Part shown: one piece after another, positions 55,174-62,294 of the stretch | Layout of the letters: every line of letters begins with the position of its first letter | How positions within the stretch are numbered: position 1 is the stretch's first letter | Assembly (NCBI GenBank): GCA_964555935.1 | Contig: CAZKUN010000008.1 | Span: 19,839 to 83,838, forward strand | DNA: 64,000 nt | Reading direction: 5' to 3' | DNA from: CAZKUN01 sp964555935 | Lineage (GTDB): Bacteria; Armatimonadota; Zipacnadia; Zipacnadales; VGFC01 | Made by a program: the position numbers and the translations under genes | Notes under the pieces: model-generated | Seen by the model: the letters and a program-made list of their open reading frames with translations, nothing else | Databases searched by the model: none | What the model was told of the DNA's origin: nothing

Positions 55174-55190
55174 AAGCGGCCTCAGGACGT

Positions 55191-55250
55191 CCGTAGGTCG
55201 AATCTCCAGGGAAACTCGTCGTTGGTGTTTCCACGACAGGCCCAGTTGTC
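55191..55250. repeat. Dispersed palindromic repeat, copy 2 (diverged)
   Basis: CCGTAGGTCG at 55191-55200 matches the family start and GACAGGCCCAGTTGT at 55235-55249 matches copy 1 exactly. Between them the usual core is replaced by a different hairpin: GGAAAC (55210-55215) and GTTTCC (55227-55232). It lies between signal peptidase copies 1 and 2. Confidence 0.65.
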
Positions 55251-55308
55251 GCGGTTAGTGAACCAGCCATAGACACGGCCGCCCGCAACGCGGAGTAGGG
55301 AGCCGCCG

Positions 55309-56034
55309 ATGCAGCACATCCCCGACTTCAACCGTCCATGGCATATCGTTACGGCAATCGCCGTGATCGTCATTGCGCGCCTGATCGTCTCGCGAGTGGC
55401 AGGCATCGGCAGGTTCCGCGCATCGGTGGTGGAGATCCACGACAGCCTGCTGATGGCCGTCCTTCTCGTGTTCTGCTTGCTCAGGCCCTTCGTGCTGCAG
55501 ACGTTCTACATCCCCAGCGACTCAATGGTGCCAACGCTGGTGCAGCAAGACCGCATCATCGCGCTCAGATGCTGGTACTTCTTCACTGACCCAAAGCCCG
55601 GCGACATCGTCGTCTTCCGGGCTCCCACATCGGCCTACTACAGCAACCCTCGAGCGAACCCGAATCTCAACGAACAGAAGGACTTCATCAAGCGGATCGT
55701 CGGCGCCCCGGGAGATCGGATCCGCATCGATCGGGCGCCCGATGGCACGCTGGCGATGTTCAGGAATGGCGAGCTGCTTGACGAGCTATACGTGCGCGAA
55801 CCCACCCACTACTGGGTCTGGCCCGATGGCCCGGGGCGCGATATCGTCGTGCCGCCCAACCAGCAGGTCATGATGGGCGACAACCGCAACCACAGCAACG
55901 ATAGCAAGAAGTGGCTCTACCACACCGAGGGCGGTCAAGAGACCGTCAACGCTCCATTCGTTGACCGGCATCGACTGATGGGCAAGGCCGTGTGCATCTT
56001 CTGGCCCCCCAGCCGCATCCGAATCCTGCATTAG
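55309..56034 (+). CDS. lepB: Signal peptidase I, copy 2
   Basis: A 241-residue protein starting MQHIPDFNRPWHIVT with GGGAG nearby. It has the catalytic Ser in YIPSDSMVPTLVQQDRI (about 66) and Lys in KDFIKRIVGAPGDRI (about 121), with VMMGDNRNHSNDSKKW as box E. Membrane spans are near residues 10-26 and 42-60. It differs from copy 1 in the catalytic flank (SDSMVP versus SGSMSP) and is very similar to copy 3. It lies 135 bases after copy 1 and 12 before copy 3. Confidence 0.92.
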   Translation: MQHIPDFNRPWHIVTAIAVIVIARLIVSRVAGIGRFRASVVEIHDSLLMAVLLVFCLLRPFVLQTFYIPSDSMVPTLVQQDRIIALRCWYFFTDPKPGDIVVFRAPTSAYYSNPRANPNLNEQKDFIKRIVGAPGDRIRIDRAPDGTLAMFRNGELLDELYVREPTHYWVWPDGPGRDIVVPPNQQVMMGDNRNHSNDSKKWLYHTEGGQETVNAPFVDRHRLMGKAVCIFWPPSRIRILH

Positions 56035-56046
56035 AGGCCGCAGCAC

Positions 56047-56772
56047 ATGAACATGCCGATCCCGGCCTTCGACCGACCGTGGCACATCGGCGCCGCAATT
56101 GCGGGCATCGTACTGGCGCGCCTCATCGTATCGCGGATACCTCGGCTCGGGCGGGTGCGCGTCACGCTGCTGGAGTTCGACGACAGCGTCCTCATGGCCG
56201 TGCTGCTCGTGTTCTGCCTGCTGCGGCCATTCGTCCTCCAGACCTTCTACATACCCAGTGAGTCCATGGTGCCAACGCTGGTGAAGAACGACCGCATCGT
56301 CGCGCTCAGATGCTGGTATCTCTTCACTGACCCCAAACCAAACGACATCGTCGTATTCCGCGCGCAGACGTCGGCCTACTACAGCAACCCGGGGATGAAT
56401 CCTGATCTGCGCGAGCAGAAAGACTTCATCAAGCGCATGGTCGGCACGCCCGGCGATTGTCTGCGGATTGACACGGCCCCGGACAGCACGCTGGCTCTGC
56501 ACCGCAACGGGGAGAGGTTGGACGAGCCGTACATCAAGTCCGATCACCACAATGGGCAGTGGCCGAAGGACTCATCCCACGATGTCGTCGTGCCCGAAGG
56601 GCAATACGTGATGATGGGCGACAACCGCAACAACAGCAACGACAGCAAGATGTGGCTATACCACGCTGAGGGGTCCGCCGACGTCAACGCGCCATTCGTG
56701 CCCAAACATGCGCTGATCGGCAAGGCCGTCTGCATCTTCTGGCCGCCCGACCGCATGAGGATCCTGCACTAG
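56047..56772 (+). CDS. lepB: Signal peptidase I, copy 3
   Basis: A 241-residue protein starting MNMPIPAFDRPWHIGA. YIPSESMVPTLVKNDRI carries the catalytic Ser and KDFIKRMVGTPGDC the Lys; VMMGDNRNNSNDSKMW is box E. The layout matches copy 2 nearly residue for residue in the core, with changes at the substrate-cleft side of the Ser, so it may cleave a somewhat different set of signals. A full repeat copy follows 15 bases after it. Confidence 0.92.
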   Translation: MNMPIPAFDRPWHIGAAIAGIVLARLIVSRIPRLGRVRVTLLEFDDSVLMAVLLVFCLLRPFVLQTFYIPSESMVPTLVKNDRIVALRCWYLFTDPKPNDIVVFRAQTSAYYSNPGMNPDLREQKDFIKRMVGTPGDCLRIDTAPDSTLALHRNGERLDEPYIKSDHHNGQWPKDSSHDVVVPEGQYVMMGDNRNNSNDSKMWLYHAEGSADVNAPFVPKHALIGKAVCIFWPPDRMRILH

Positions 56773-56786
56773 AAGTGGTTCCAGGA

Positions 56787-56818
56787 ACCCCGTAGGTCGG
56801 ATCTCCAGATCCGACAGG
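56787..56818 (+). repeat. Dispersed palindromic repeat, copy 3
   Basis: Reads ACCCCGTAGGTCGGATCTCC then AGATCCGACAGG; stem GTCGGATCT/AGATCCGAC with a central CC. Differs from copy 1 by one base in 32. It sits between signal peptidase copy 3 and rnhB. Confidence 0.85.
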
Positions 56819-56877
56819 GCCCATCGCTGGGGTTTTGGGACCTTCAGTAGCACCCGCGCAACCACGAGGGATCGCCC

Positions 56878-57558
56878 GTGTCCGTTCTACCCCTGTCGAC
56901 TCCAGGCGAGAGCGAGCCATCAGGAGCTGCTGACGACATGTGGGCCCACGAACGCCGGCTCTGGCAACAGGGCTACGCGCTCGTGGCGGGCGTCGACGAA
57001 GCCGGACGCGGAGCGCTCGCTGGGCCGGTGGTCGCCGCGGCGGTCATCTTCGACCCCGACGTCAAGATCCCCGGCGTGAGAGACTCCAAGCTCGTGTCCC
57101 CCGACGCCCGCTGCGTCCTCTACCGGAAGATCCGCGCCATGGCTCGCGGCGTCGGCGTCGGCATCATCGACTCTGACGTCATCGACGAGCGCAACATCCT
57201 TCGCGCCACCCACGCGGCGATGGCCCGCGCTTTGAGCAGGCTGGCGCCGCCCCCCGAGTTCACGCTGATCGACGGCAGTCCTGTGAAGGACGTCCCTTTC
57301 AAGCACGCCTGCATCGTCAAGGGCGACCGCAAGAGCTATCTCATCGCGGCCGCGTCGATTATCGCAAAAGTCACGCGCGACAGCCTGATGCTCGACCTCG
57401 CGCTGCAATACCCCGGCTACGGGTTCGAGGGCCACAAAGGCTACGGCACCGCCGACCACCGCAAAGCCATCGAGACCCAGGGCGCGAGCCCCGTGCATCG
57501 CAAGACCTTCGGCCCGGTGGCCCGGGCGTCCGCGCCCAAGCTCCCCGGCTTTGGCTGA
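56878..57558 (+). CDS. rnhB: Ribonuclease HII
   Basis: A 226-residue protein starting at GTG (56878) with GAGGG upstream. VAGVDEAGRGALAGPVVAAAV (about 33-55) supplies the Asp-Glu pair, LIDGSPVKDVPF and IAAASIIAKVTRDSLM the further acidic residue and conserved helix. It removes ribonucleotides and RNA from RNA:DNA hybrids and is a frequent neighbour of rplS-lepB. It ends six bases before the convergent lipoprotein gene. Confidence 0.96.
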   Translation: MSVLPLSTPGESEPSGAADDMWAHERRLWQQGYALVAGVDEAGRGALAGPVVAAAVIFDPDVKIPGVRDSKLVSPDARCVLYRKIRAMARGVGVGIIDSDVIDERNILRATHAAMARALSRLAPPPEFTLIDGSPVKDVPFKHACIVKGDRKSYLIAAASIIAKVTRDSLMLDLALQYPGYGFEGHKGYGTADHRKAIETQGASPVHRKTFGPVARASAPKLPGFG

Positions 57559-57564
57559 CCCGTC

Positions 57565-58611
57565 CTAGTCGCCCCGCTGGTAGTAATTCTCGTGCACGAC
57601 CTGCGCAGGAGCTGCCTCATCGGCGTCTGACATCATCTGAAAGCCGACGGACCGGCGCGCCTCGATCTGACGCATCTCCCCGCCCACCATCTTGTCGCGC
57701 TCGGCAACCGTGCCCTCGCGCGCTTCTCTCAGGAATTCCGACACGTGCTCCGTATCCGGGACCGACCTCTCCGCGTCGCCGCTGGCTGAGCTACTGGCCG
57801 CCTCGCGGGCGTGCGCCTGCAGCAGCTTCCCCTGGAGCTTCTGGAATAACTCCGGCGACTGATACAGGTCCGCGCTCACTACCTCCCCATCCACCACCAC
57901 GACCATCCCAACCGCGTCCTCGATGCTCTCCAGTTGCGATGCAATCTCGTCAACATACACCTGGGCCGCGTTGGCAACCCGACTCTCGGTCGCGCCGACG
58001 CGATATGCGCCCGTCTCCGGAGCCACGCCCGCCGCGTCATTCGACGCCCCTACCTCATCCCACACCTGGCCCTGATCGCCCTCCAACTGCGCTGCTTTGC
58101 GCACCCGCGTCGAGACCGCTAGCCCCGAGGATTTGAAAGCGATTGTCTCATCGTCCCAGCGACTTGGCTCGACGCAGAAGACTCGCACCGCGTGTTTCAC
58201 CGCGCCCACGGGGACAATCGTGTCCTTGGCGACCACTCGATCCTGCTTGCCACCCAGAATCACCTCGCCCGCCATCAGGTAGATGGGTAACACCGCGCGA
58301 CTCGTGACGTAGACGTGCGCCACCTCCGCCTGGTCCTTCTCGGTGATATCGATCAGATTCTCAGTCAACGCCTCGTCCAAGGTGATGTAGTCGATCACCT
58401 CGGCCGCCACCGACGATTTCACCGGGTAGACCGACAGGTTGGCGCACGTCAGGGGGTCGCCCACCGTCTGTCCACTCGTCAGCACGACATCCAGCGCCGC
58501 CGGGGGCGCAACCGGGCCGATCTCCCGCGCGACACCCCCCTCCGGCGTCTTGCATCCCGCCATCCCCGCCAGCACGCATCCGAGCAGAGCCACCCACGCT
58601 GTCTTACGCAT
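57565..58611 (-). CDS. ARPP-1-like lipoprotein
   Basis: A 348-residue protein with N-terminus MRKTAWVALLGCVLAGMAGCK, a lipoprotein signal (lipobox MAGC). The body matches the ARPP-1 (ARG and rhodanese-phosphatase-superfamily-associated) domain: LSVYPVKSS, EVAHVYVTSRAVLPIYLMAGEVILGG, KDTIVPVGAVKHAVRVFCVEPSRW, then VVVDGEVVSADLYQSPELFQKLQGKLL. Its role is unknown; proteins with this domain appear in stress or antibiotic-resistance neighbourhoods. It faces rnhB head-on with six bases between and is divergent from the C_GCAxxG_C_C gene. Confidence 0.7.
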   Translation of the reverse strand: MRKTAWVALLGCVLAGMAGCKTPEGGVAREIGPVAPPAALDVVLTSGQTVGDPLTCANLSVYPVKSSVAAEVIDYITLDEALTENLIDITEKDQAEVAHVYVTSRAVLPIYLMAGEVILGGKQDRVVAKDTIVPVGAVKHAVRVFCVEPSRWDDETIAFKSSGLAVSTRVRKAAQLEGDQGQVWDEVGASNDAAGVAPETGAYRVGATESRVANAAQVYVDEIASQLESIEDAVGMVVVVDGEVVSADLYQSPELFQKLQGKLLQAHAREAASSSASGDAERSVPDTEHVSEFLREAREGTVAERDKMVGGEMRQIEARRSVGFQMMSDADEAAPAQVVHENYYQRGD

Positions 58612-58735
58612 TGTCTTCGCTCCGTGATCTCATAGTGAGCCCGCACACCTATGTCGATGCGCGCCCGCCGATCCCTACGGGCCACGGGCAGGCTGACGGG
58701 CATGTGAAGGCGAACTCGCCGCGCGGAGGCCTGCC

Positions 58736-59176
58736 GTGAACCCTAGCGACATCGCGACTCGGGCGGAGCAACTTTTCGAGGAAGGGCTTGCGTGTTCGGA
58801 GGCGGTGATGCTGGCCGTCGGCGACGAGATCGTCCCCGACTTCGACCGGTCACTCATCAAGTTGGCCACGCCTTGGGCGGGTGGCATCGCCTATGGAGGC
58901 TCCGTCTGCGGGTCGCTGGCGGGCGGGCTGATGCTCATCGGGCTCCTTCACGGGCGCGTCTCGACGGATGCCTCATCCAAACCCGCGCTCGCGCTCGCCA
59001 GGAAGTTCCGCACGCGGTTCGACGCGGAGTTTGGGAGCCTGCTCTGCGGCGACATCACCGGGGGCAAATTCCACCGGGCGGGCGACCGCTGTCGGCGCAC
59101 CATCCGCTTCACCGTCGAGACCTTGCTTGAACTCCTGGCGGAGGAGGGATCGGGCGCCCTGCCGGAGAACAGCTGA
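58736..59176 (+). CDS. C_GCAxxG_C_C family redox-type protein
   Basis: A 146-residue cytoplasmic protein starting at a GTG with CGGAGG upstream. Its four Cys are C20 (LACSEAV), C58 (SVCGSLAGGLMLIG), C104 (LLCGDIT) and C119 (DRCRRTI), the pattern that names the family. Such proteins are thought to bind a metal or cofactor in redox chemistry; no defined reaction is known. The gene is divergent from the lipoprotein gene and may be co-transcribed with the membrane protein 91 bases downstream. Confidence 0.75.
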   Translation: MNPSDIATRAEQLFEEGLACSEAVMLAVGDEIVPDFDRSLIKLATPWAGGIAYGGSVCGSLAGGLMLIGLLHGRVSTDASSKPALALARKFRTRFDAEFGSLLCGDITGGKFHRAGDRCRRTIRFTVETLLELLAEEGSGALPENS

Positions 59177-59267
59177 GCGTCCCTCGGCGCGATCACATTC
59201 TCGCCGGGCCAACTAGACGTGCAGATCCGGGGTGGACGGTTCGTCCGCCCCTTCTTATTGGCGATAC

Positions 59268-61250
59268 ATGGCTGCGATCCACGACCAGACGGTTGATGCC
59301 TCACCCCAGGACGCACCGGTCGATCCGCACGCGCGTGGCGTTACGTTCCGCTCCGTCGCCATCGCTCTCGTGCTGCTGCCCGTCAACGCCTACTGGGTCA
59401 CTCAGATGGCCGTGGTCCGCTATGAGGGCCACCCCACAACGGTCTCGCTCTTCTTCAACTGCATCTTCGCGCTGGCCTTGCTGCTGGCGCTCAACTCGCT
59501 AGCCCGGCGCGTTGCGCCCAAGCTGACGCTCCACCGCAACGAGCTGATCGTCATTTACGTGATGCTCGGCGTGGGCTCCTCGCTCGCCGGCCACGATACA
59601 ATACAGATCCTGGCTCCGCAGCTCGCATGCGCCTACGAGGGCGCCACCGAAGAGAACAAGTGGGAAGAGATCTTCCACCCATACCTGCCCGAAGCGCTCT
59701 TCGTTACCGATCCGAACATCTACGACCCGGCCTTCATCGGGAGCAGCTCGCTCTACCAATGGGATCACCTGATCGGGTGGGGCAAGCCTATCCTCCTTTG
59801 GACCAGCTTCATCGTCGTGCTGCTGTTCATGATGCTCTGTTTCAACACCATCTTCCGCAGTCGGTGGATGGACCGTGAGAAGCTAACCTACCCCATCGTC
59901 CACCTCCCGCTTGAGATGACCTCCGAGCGGTCAGAGTCCGTCTTCCGCAGCAAGTACATGTGGATCGGCTTCGGTGTCGCGGCGCTGATCGACTCGATGA
60001 ACGGCCTTCACGGCTTCCTACCGGCCGTGCCCGAGATCAAGGTGCGCGTCGTCCAATACGATCAGTACATGAGCGGCCTCTTCCGCACGTTCCCCTGGAA
60101 CGCGATGGCCGGCACGCGCATGTCGCTCTACCCCTTCGCTGTCGGCATGGGCATGCTTCTGCCAACCGACCTCGCGTTCTCGTGTTGGTTCTTCTACATC
60201 TTCTGGCGCTTCCAGAGACTCGGGAGCGCCATCCTGGGCCTCAACAAGATCCCCGGCTTCCCCTACGTTGAGGAGCAGTCCTGCGCCGCCTACTTCGGCC
60301 TGTGCCTCTTCGCGCTCTGGATGGGGCGGGCTCAGATCAAGGCCGTCTTGGTCCACGCATTCAAGCGCACCGAACTCGACGACTCCAAGGAACCGATGCC
60401 CTACTCGTGGGCGACGTGGGGTCTGATCCTCGGCAGCGTGTTCCTGATCATGTTCTCGTACTACATCCGAATGTCGATCTGGATCGCCGTGCTGTTCTTC
60501 GCCTTCTACTGGATGATATCGCTCGCCGTCACGCGAATCCGCGCCGAACTCGGACCGCCGGCTCACGATCTCCATCGCGGCGGGCCTGACTATGTCATCA
60601 CGAATGTCTTCGGCATGGGCAAATCCATCGGGCCTCAGAACCTCACGTCGATGACCCAGTATTTCTGGTTCAACCGAGCCTACCGGTCGCATACCATGCC
60701 GATCCAGCTTGAGGCATTCAAGATGTGCGAGCAAACCGGCATGGCGTTCCGACCGATGACCATCGCGCTCGTGATCGCATCGGTCGTCGGCACGCTGTCG
60801 GCATTCTGGGCCAACACCCACTGCTTCTACTCCTACGGCATGTCGGCGAAGATGAGCTTCGTGGGGCGGCACTTCGGGGTCGAACCGTACACGCGCCTCG
60901 CGTCGTGGATCAGCGCGCCCAAGCCTCCGGATTTCATGAAGTCCGGCGCGTACCTCGTGGGACTTCTCTTTACCGTCGGGCTGATGGCCCTTCGCGTGCG
61001 GTTCGCCTGGTGGCCGTTCCACCCGGTCGGCTACGCCATCTCCAGTTCCTGGTCGATGAACTGCCTCTGGATGCCAATCTTCGTCGCGTGGCTGGCCAAG
61101 ACGATCATCATGCACTACGCGGGCGCGAAGACGTTCCAGAAGGCGATCCCCATCGCCCTCGGGCTGATCCTGGGCGAGTTCATCGTCGGATCGCTCTGGT
61201 GCATCCTCGGCATCGTGCTCCAGCAAACGACCTACTCATTCTGGGTGTAG
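59268..61250 (+). CDS. Large DUF6785/DUF6784-like multi-pass membrane protein
   Basis: A 660-residue protein starting MAAIHDQTVDASP at 59268; a GTG at 59232 is possible but has no usable ribosome site. It has more than ten hydrophobic spans (e.g. VAIALVLLPVNAYWVTQMA, ILLWTSFIVVLLFMMLCF, LILGSVFLIMFSYYIRMSIW, IPIALGLILGEFIVGSLWC). LSSLAGHDTIQILAPQ and PYVEEQSCAAYFG recur in this class of envelope proteins known from Armatimonadota, Planctomycetota and Lentisphaerae. No transport motif is recognised; an oligosaccharide/polymer export or ligation role is only a guess. Confidence 0.7.
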   Translation: MAAIHDQTVDASPQDAPVDPHARGVTFRSVAIALVLLPVNAYWVTQMAVVRYEGHPTTVSLFFNCIFALALLLALNSLARRVAPKLTLHRNELIVIYVMLGVGSSLAGHDTIQILAPQLACAYEGATEENKWEEIFHPYLPEALFVTDPNIYDPAFIGSSSLYQWDHLIGWGKPILLWTSFIVVLLFMMLCFNTIFRSRWMDREKLTYPIVHLPLEMTSERSESVFRSKYMWIGFGVAALIDSMNGLHGFLPAVPEIKVRVVQYDQYMSGLFRTFPWNAMAGTRMSLYPFAVGMGMLLPTDLAFSCWFFYIFWRFQRLGSAILGLNKIPGFPYVEEQSCAAYFGLCLFALWMGRAQIKAVLVHAFKRTELDDSKEPMPYSWATWGLILGSVFLIMFSYYIRMSIWIAVLFFAFYWMISLAVTRIRAELGPPAHDLHRGGPDYVITNVFGMGKSIGPQNLTSMTQYFWFNRAYRSHTMPIQLEAFKMCEQTGMAFRPMTIALVIASVVGTLSAFWANTHCFYSYGMSAKMSFVGRHFGVEPYTRLASWISAPKPPDFMKSGAYLVGLLFTVGLMALRVRFAWWPFHPVGYAISSSWSMNCLWMPIFVAWLAKTIIMHYAGAKTFQKAIPIALGLILGEFIVGSLWCILGIVLQQTTYSFWV

Positions 61251-61272
61251 TATCGCTCTGAAGCAGACACAG

Positions 61273-61304
61273 AATCGCCCGGAGGCAGTAGCCTCCGGGC
61301 GATT
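61273..61304. terminator. Rho-independent terminator, likely bidirectional
   Basis: A perfect 14-bp stem (AATCGCCCGGAGGC with GCCTCCGGGCGATT) around AGTA, 22 bases after the membrane-protein stop. Only a weak T tract follows. It lies between convergent genes, so it could end both transcripts. Confidence 0.85.
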
Positions 61305-61331
61305 GCGATTATTGAAGTGAGCGAGCGCCCT

Positions 61332-62264
61332 TCAGTCCTCCCCAAACGCCTTCCGCTTCTCCCACTGCGTCGGGTGGTCGATCGGGTGCTCGCGAGCCAT
61401 GATGCTCTCCGCCACTCGCCTCAACCCCTCGTCGAGCGAGACCTTCGGTTCCCCGAGCAAGCGCGCCATCTCGTCAGCCTTGCCGAGGAGGTTCGTGCCC
61501 TGTGGCTCGTTCTTGAACTTCGGCTCTTTGCCCATCAACTCGCCGAGGCGCGTCGCGATGTCGACGACGGAGACCTTCTCCGTGCCGGTCATGTTCAGAA
61601 CCTTCGCCGGCACGGCGGCGACCTTGTGCGATGCGATCATCGCCTCCATGAGGTCATCGAGCCAGATCACGTTCACGTAACTCGTCGTGATGTCGATCTC
61701 CTCGTCGTCGCGGATCTGGCGCGCGATATCGGTCGGCACGCCAAATTCCTCGTGATACCCGTAGAAGATCCGATGCACGACGGCGGGCGTGTTGTTGCGC
61801 CGGCTGAAGTAGTCCACCATCCACTCGCCGCCCAGTCGGCTCAGCGCGTAAACGCTCACCGGCAGCGGCGGATCCGTCTCGACGCGCCCGTCCACGCTGT
61901 CCTCGTACACGTTCCCGCTCGACGCAAACAGGAAGCCCTTCGTCGTCGCGAAGTACTCTATCGCCCGACCGACCGCGCGAACGTTGATTTCGAAGGTGTA
62001 GTCCGTGTCACCCTCGGACCCGAACTTCATCGCGGCCTCGTGAAACACGTAGTCGAAGTCGTCCGGCACGCCGTCGAAGGCGTCGCCGCTCGTGACATCA
62101 GCCTTGTGCGTTGTGATGCCGAGTTCCTGGAGGCCCTCCTCCTGGCCCGGCGTCCCGAAACGCGCGAGACCGTGGACGTCGTTCCCCCTGTCAACCAGCA
62201 TCCGCACCAGGTGCTTGCCGATCTTCCCGGTCGCGCCCAGCACGATCACGCGTTGGCCTTGCAT
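61332..62264 (-). CDS. Extended SDR family epimerase/dehydratase-like protein
   Basis: A 310-residue protein. VIVLGATGKIGKHLVRML is the NAD(P) loop. FLFASSGNVYEDSVDG carries the active-site Ser/Thr region, and VSVYALSRLGGEW (Y at 61848-61850) is the Y-x-x-x-K position, but the Lys is replaced by Arg (61836-61838). IFYGYHEEFGVPTDI and YVNVIWLDDLMEAMI follow. The family rearranges or dehydrates nucleotide sugars or reduces related substrates. With the Lys lost, catalysis may be weak or altered. It ends opposite the terminator and lies 30 bases from the esterase-like gene upstream, on the same strand. Confidence 0.8.
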   Translation of the reverse strand: MQGQRVIVLGATGKIGKHLVRMLVDRGNDVHGLARFGTPGQEEGLQELGITTHKADVTSGDAFDGVPDDFDYVFHEAAMKFGSEGDTDYTFEINVRAVGRAIEYFATTKGFLFASSGNVYEDSVDGRVETDPPLPVSVYALSRLGGEWMVDYFSRRNNTPAVVHRIFYGYHEEFGVPTDIARQIRDDEEIDITTSYVNVIWLDDLMEAMIASHKVAAVPAKVLNMTGTEKVSVVDIATRLGELMGKEPKFKNEPQGTNLLGKADEMARLLGEPKVSLDEGLRRVAESIMAREHPIDHPTQWEKRKAFGED

Positions 62265-62294
62265 GTAAGTATCCTCATCTCCTGATGCCGGTGT

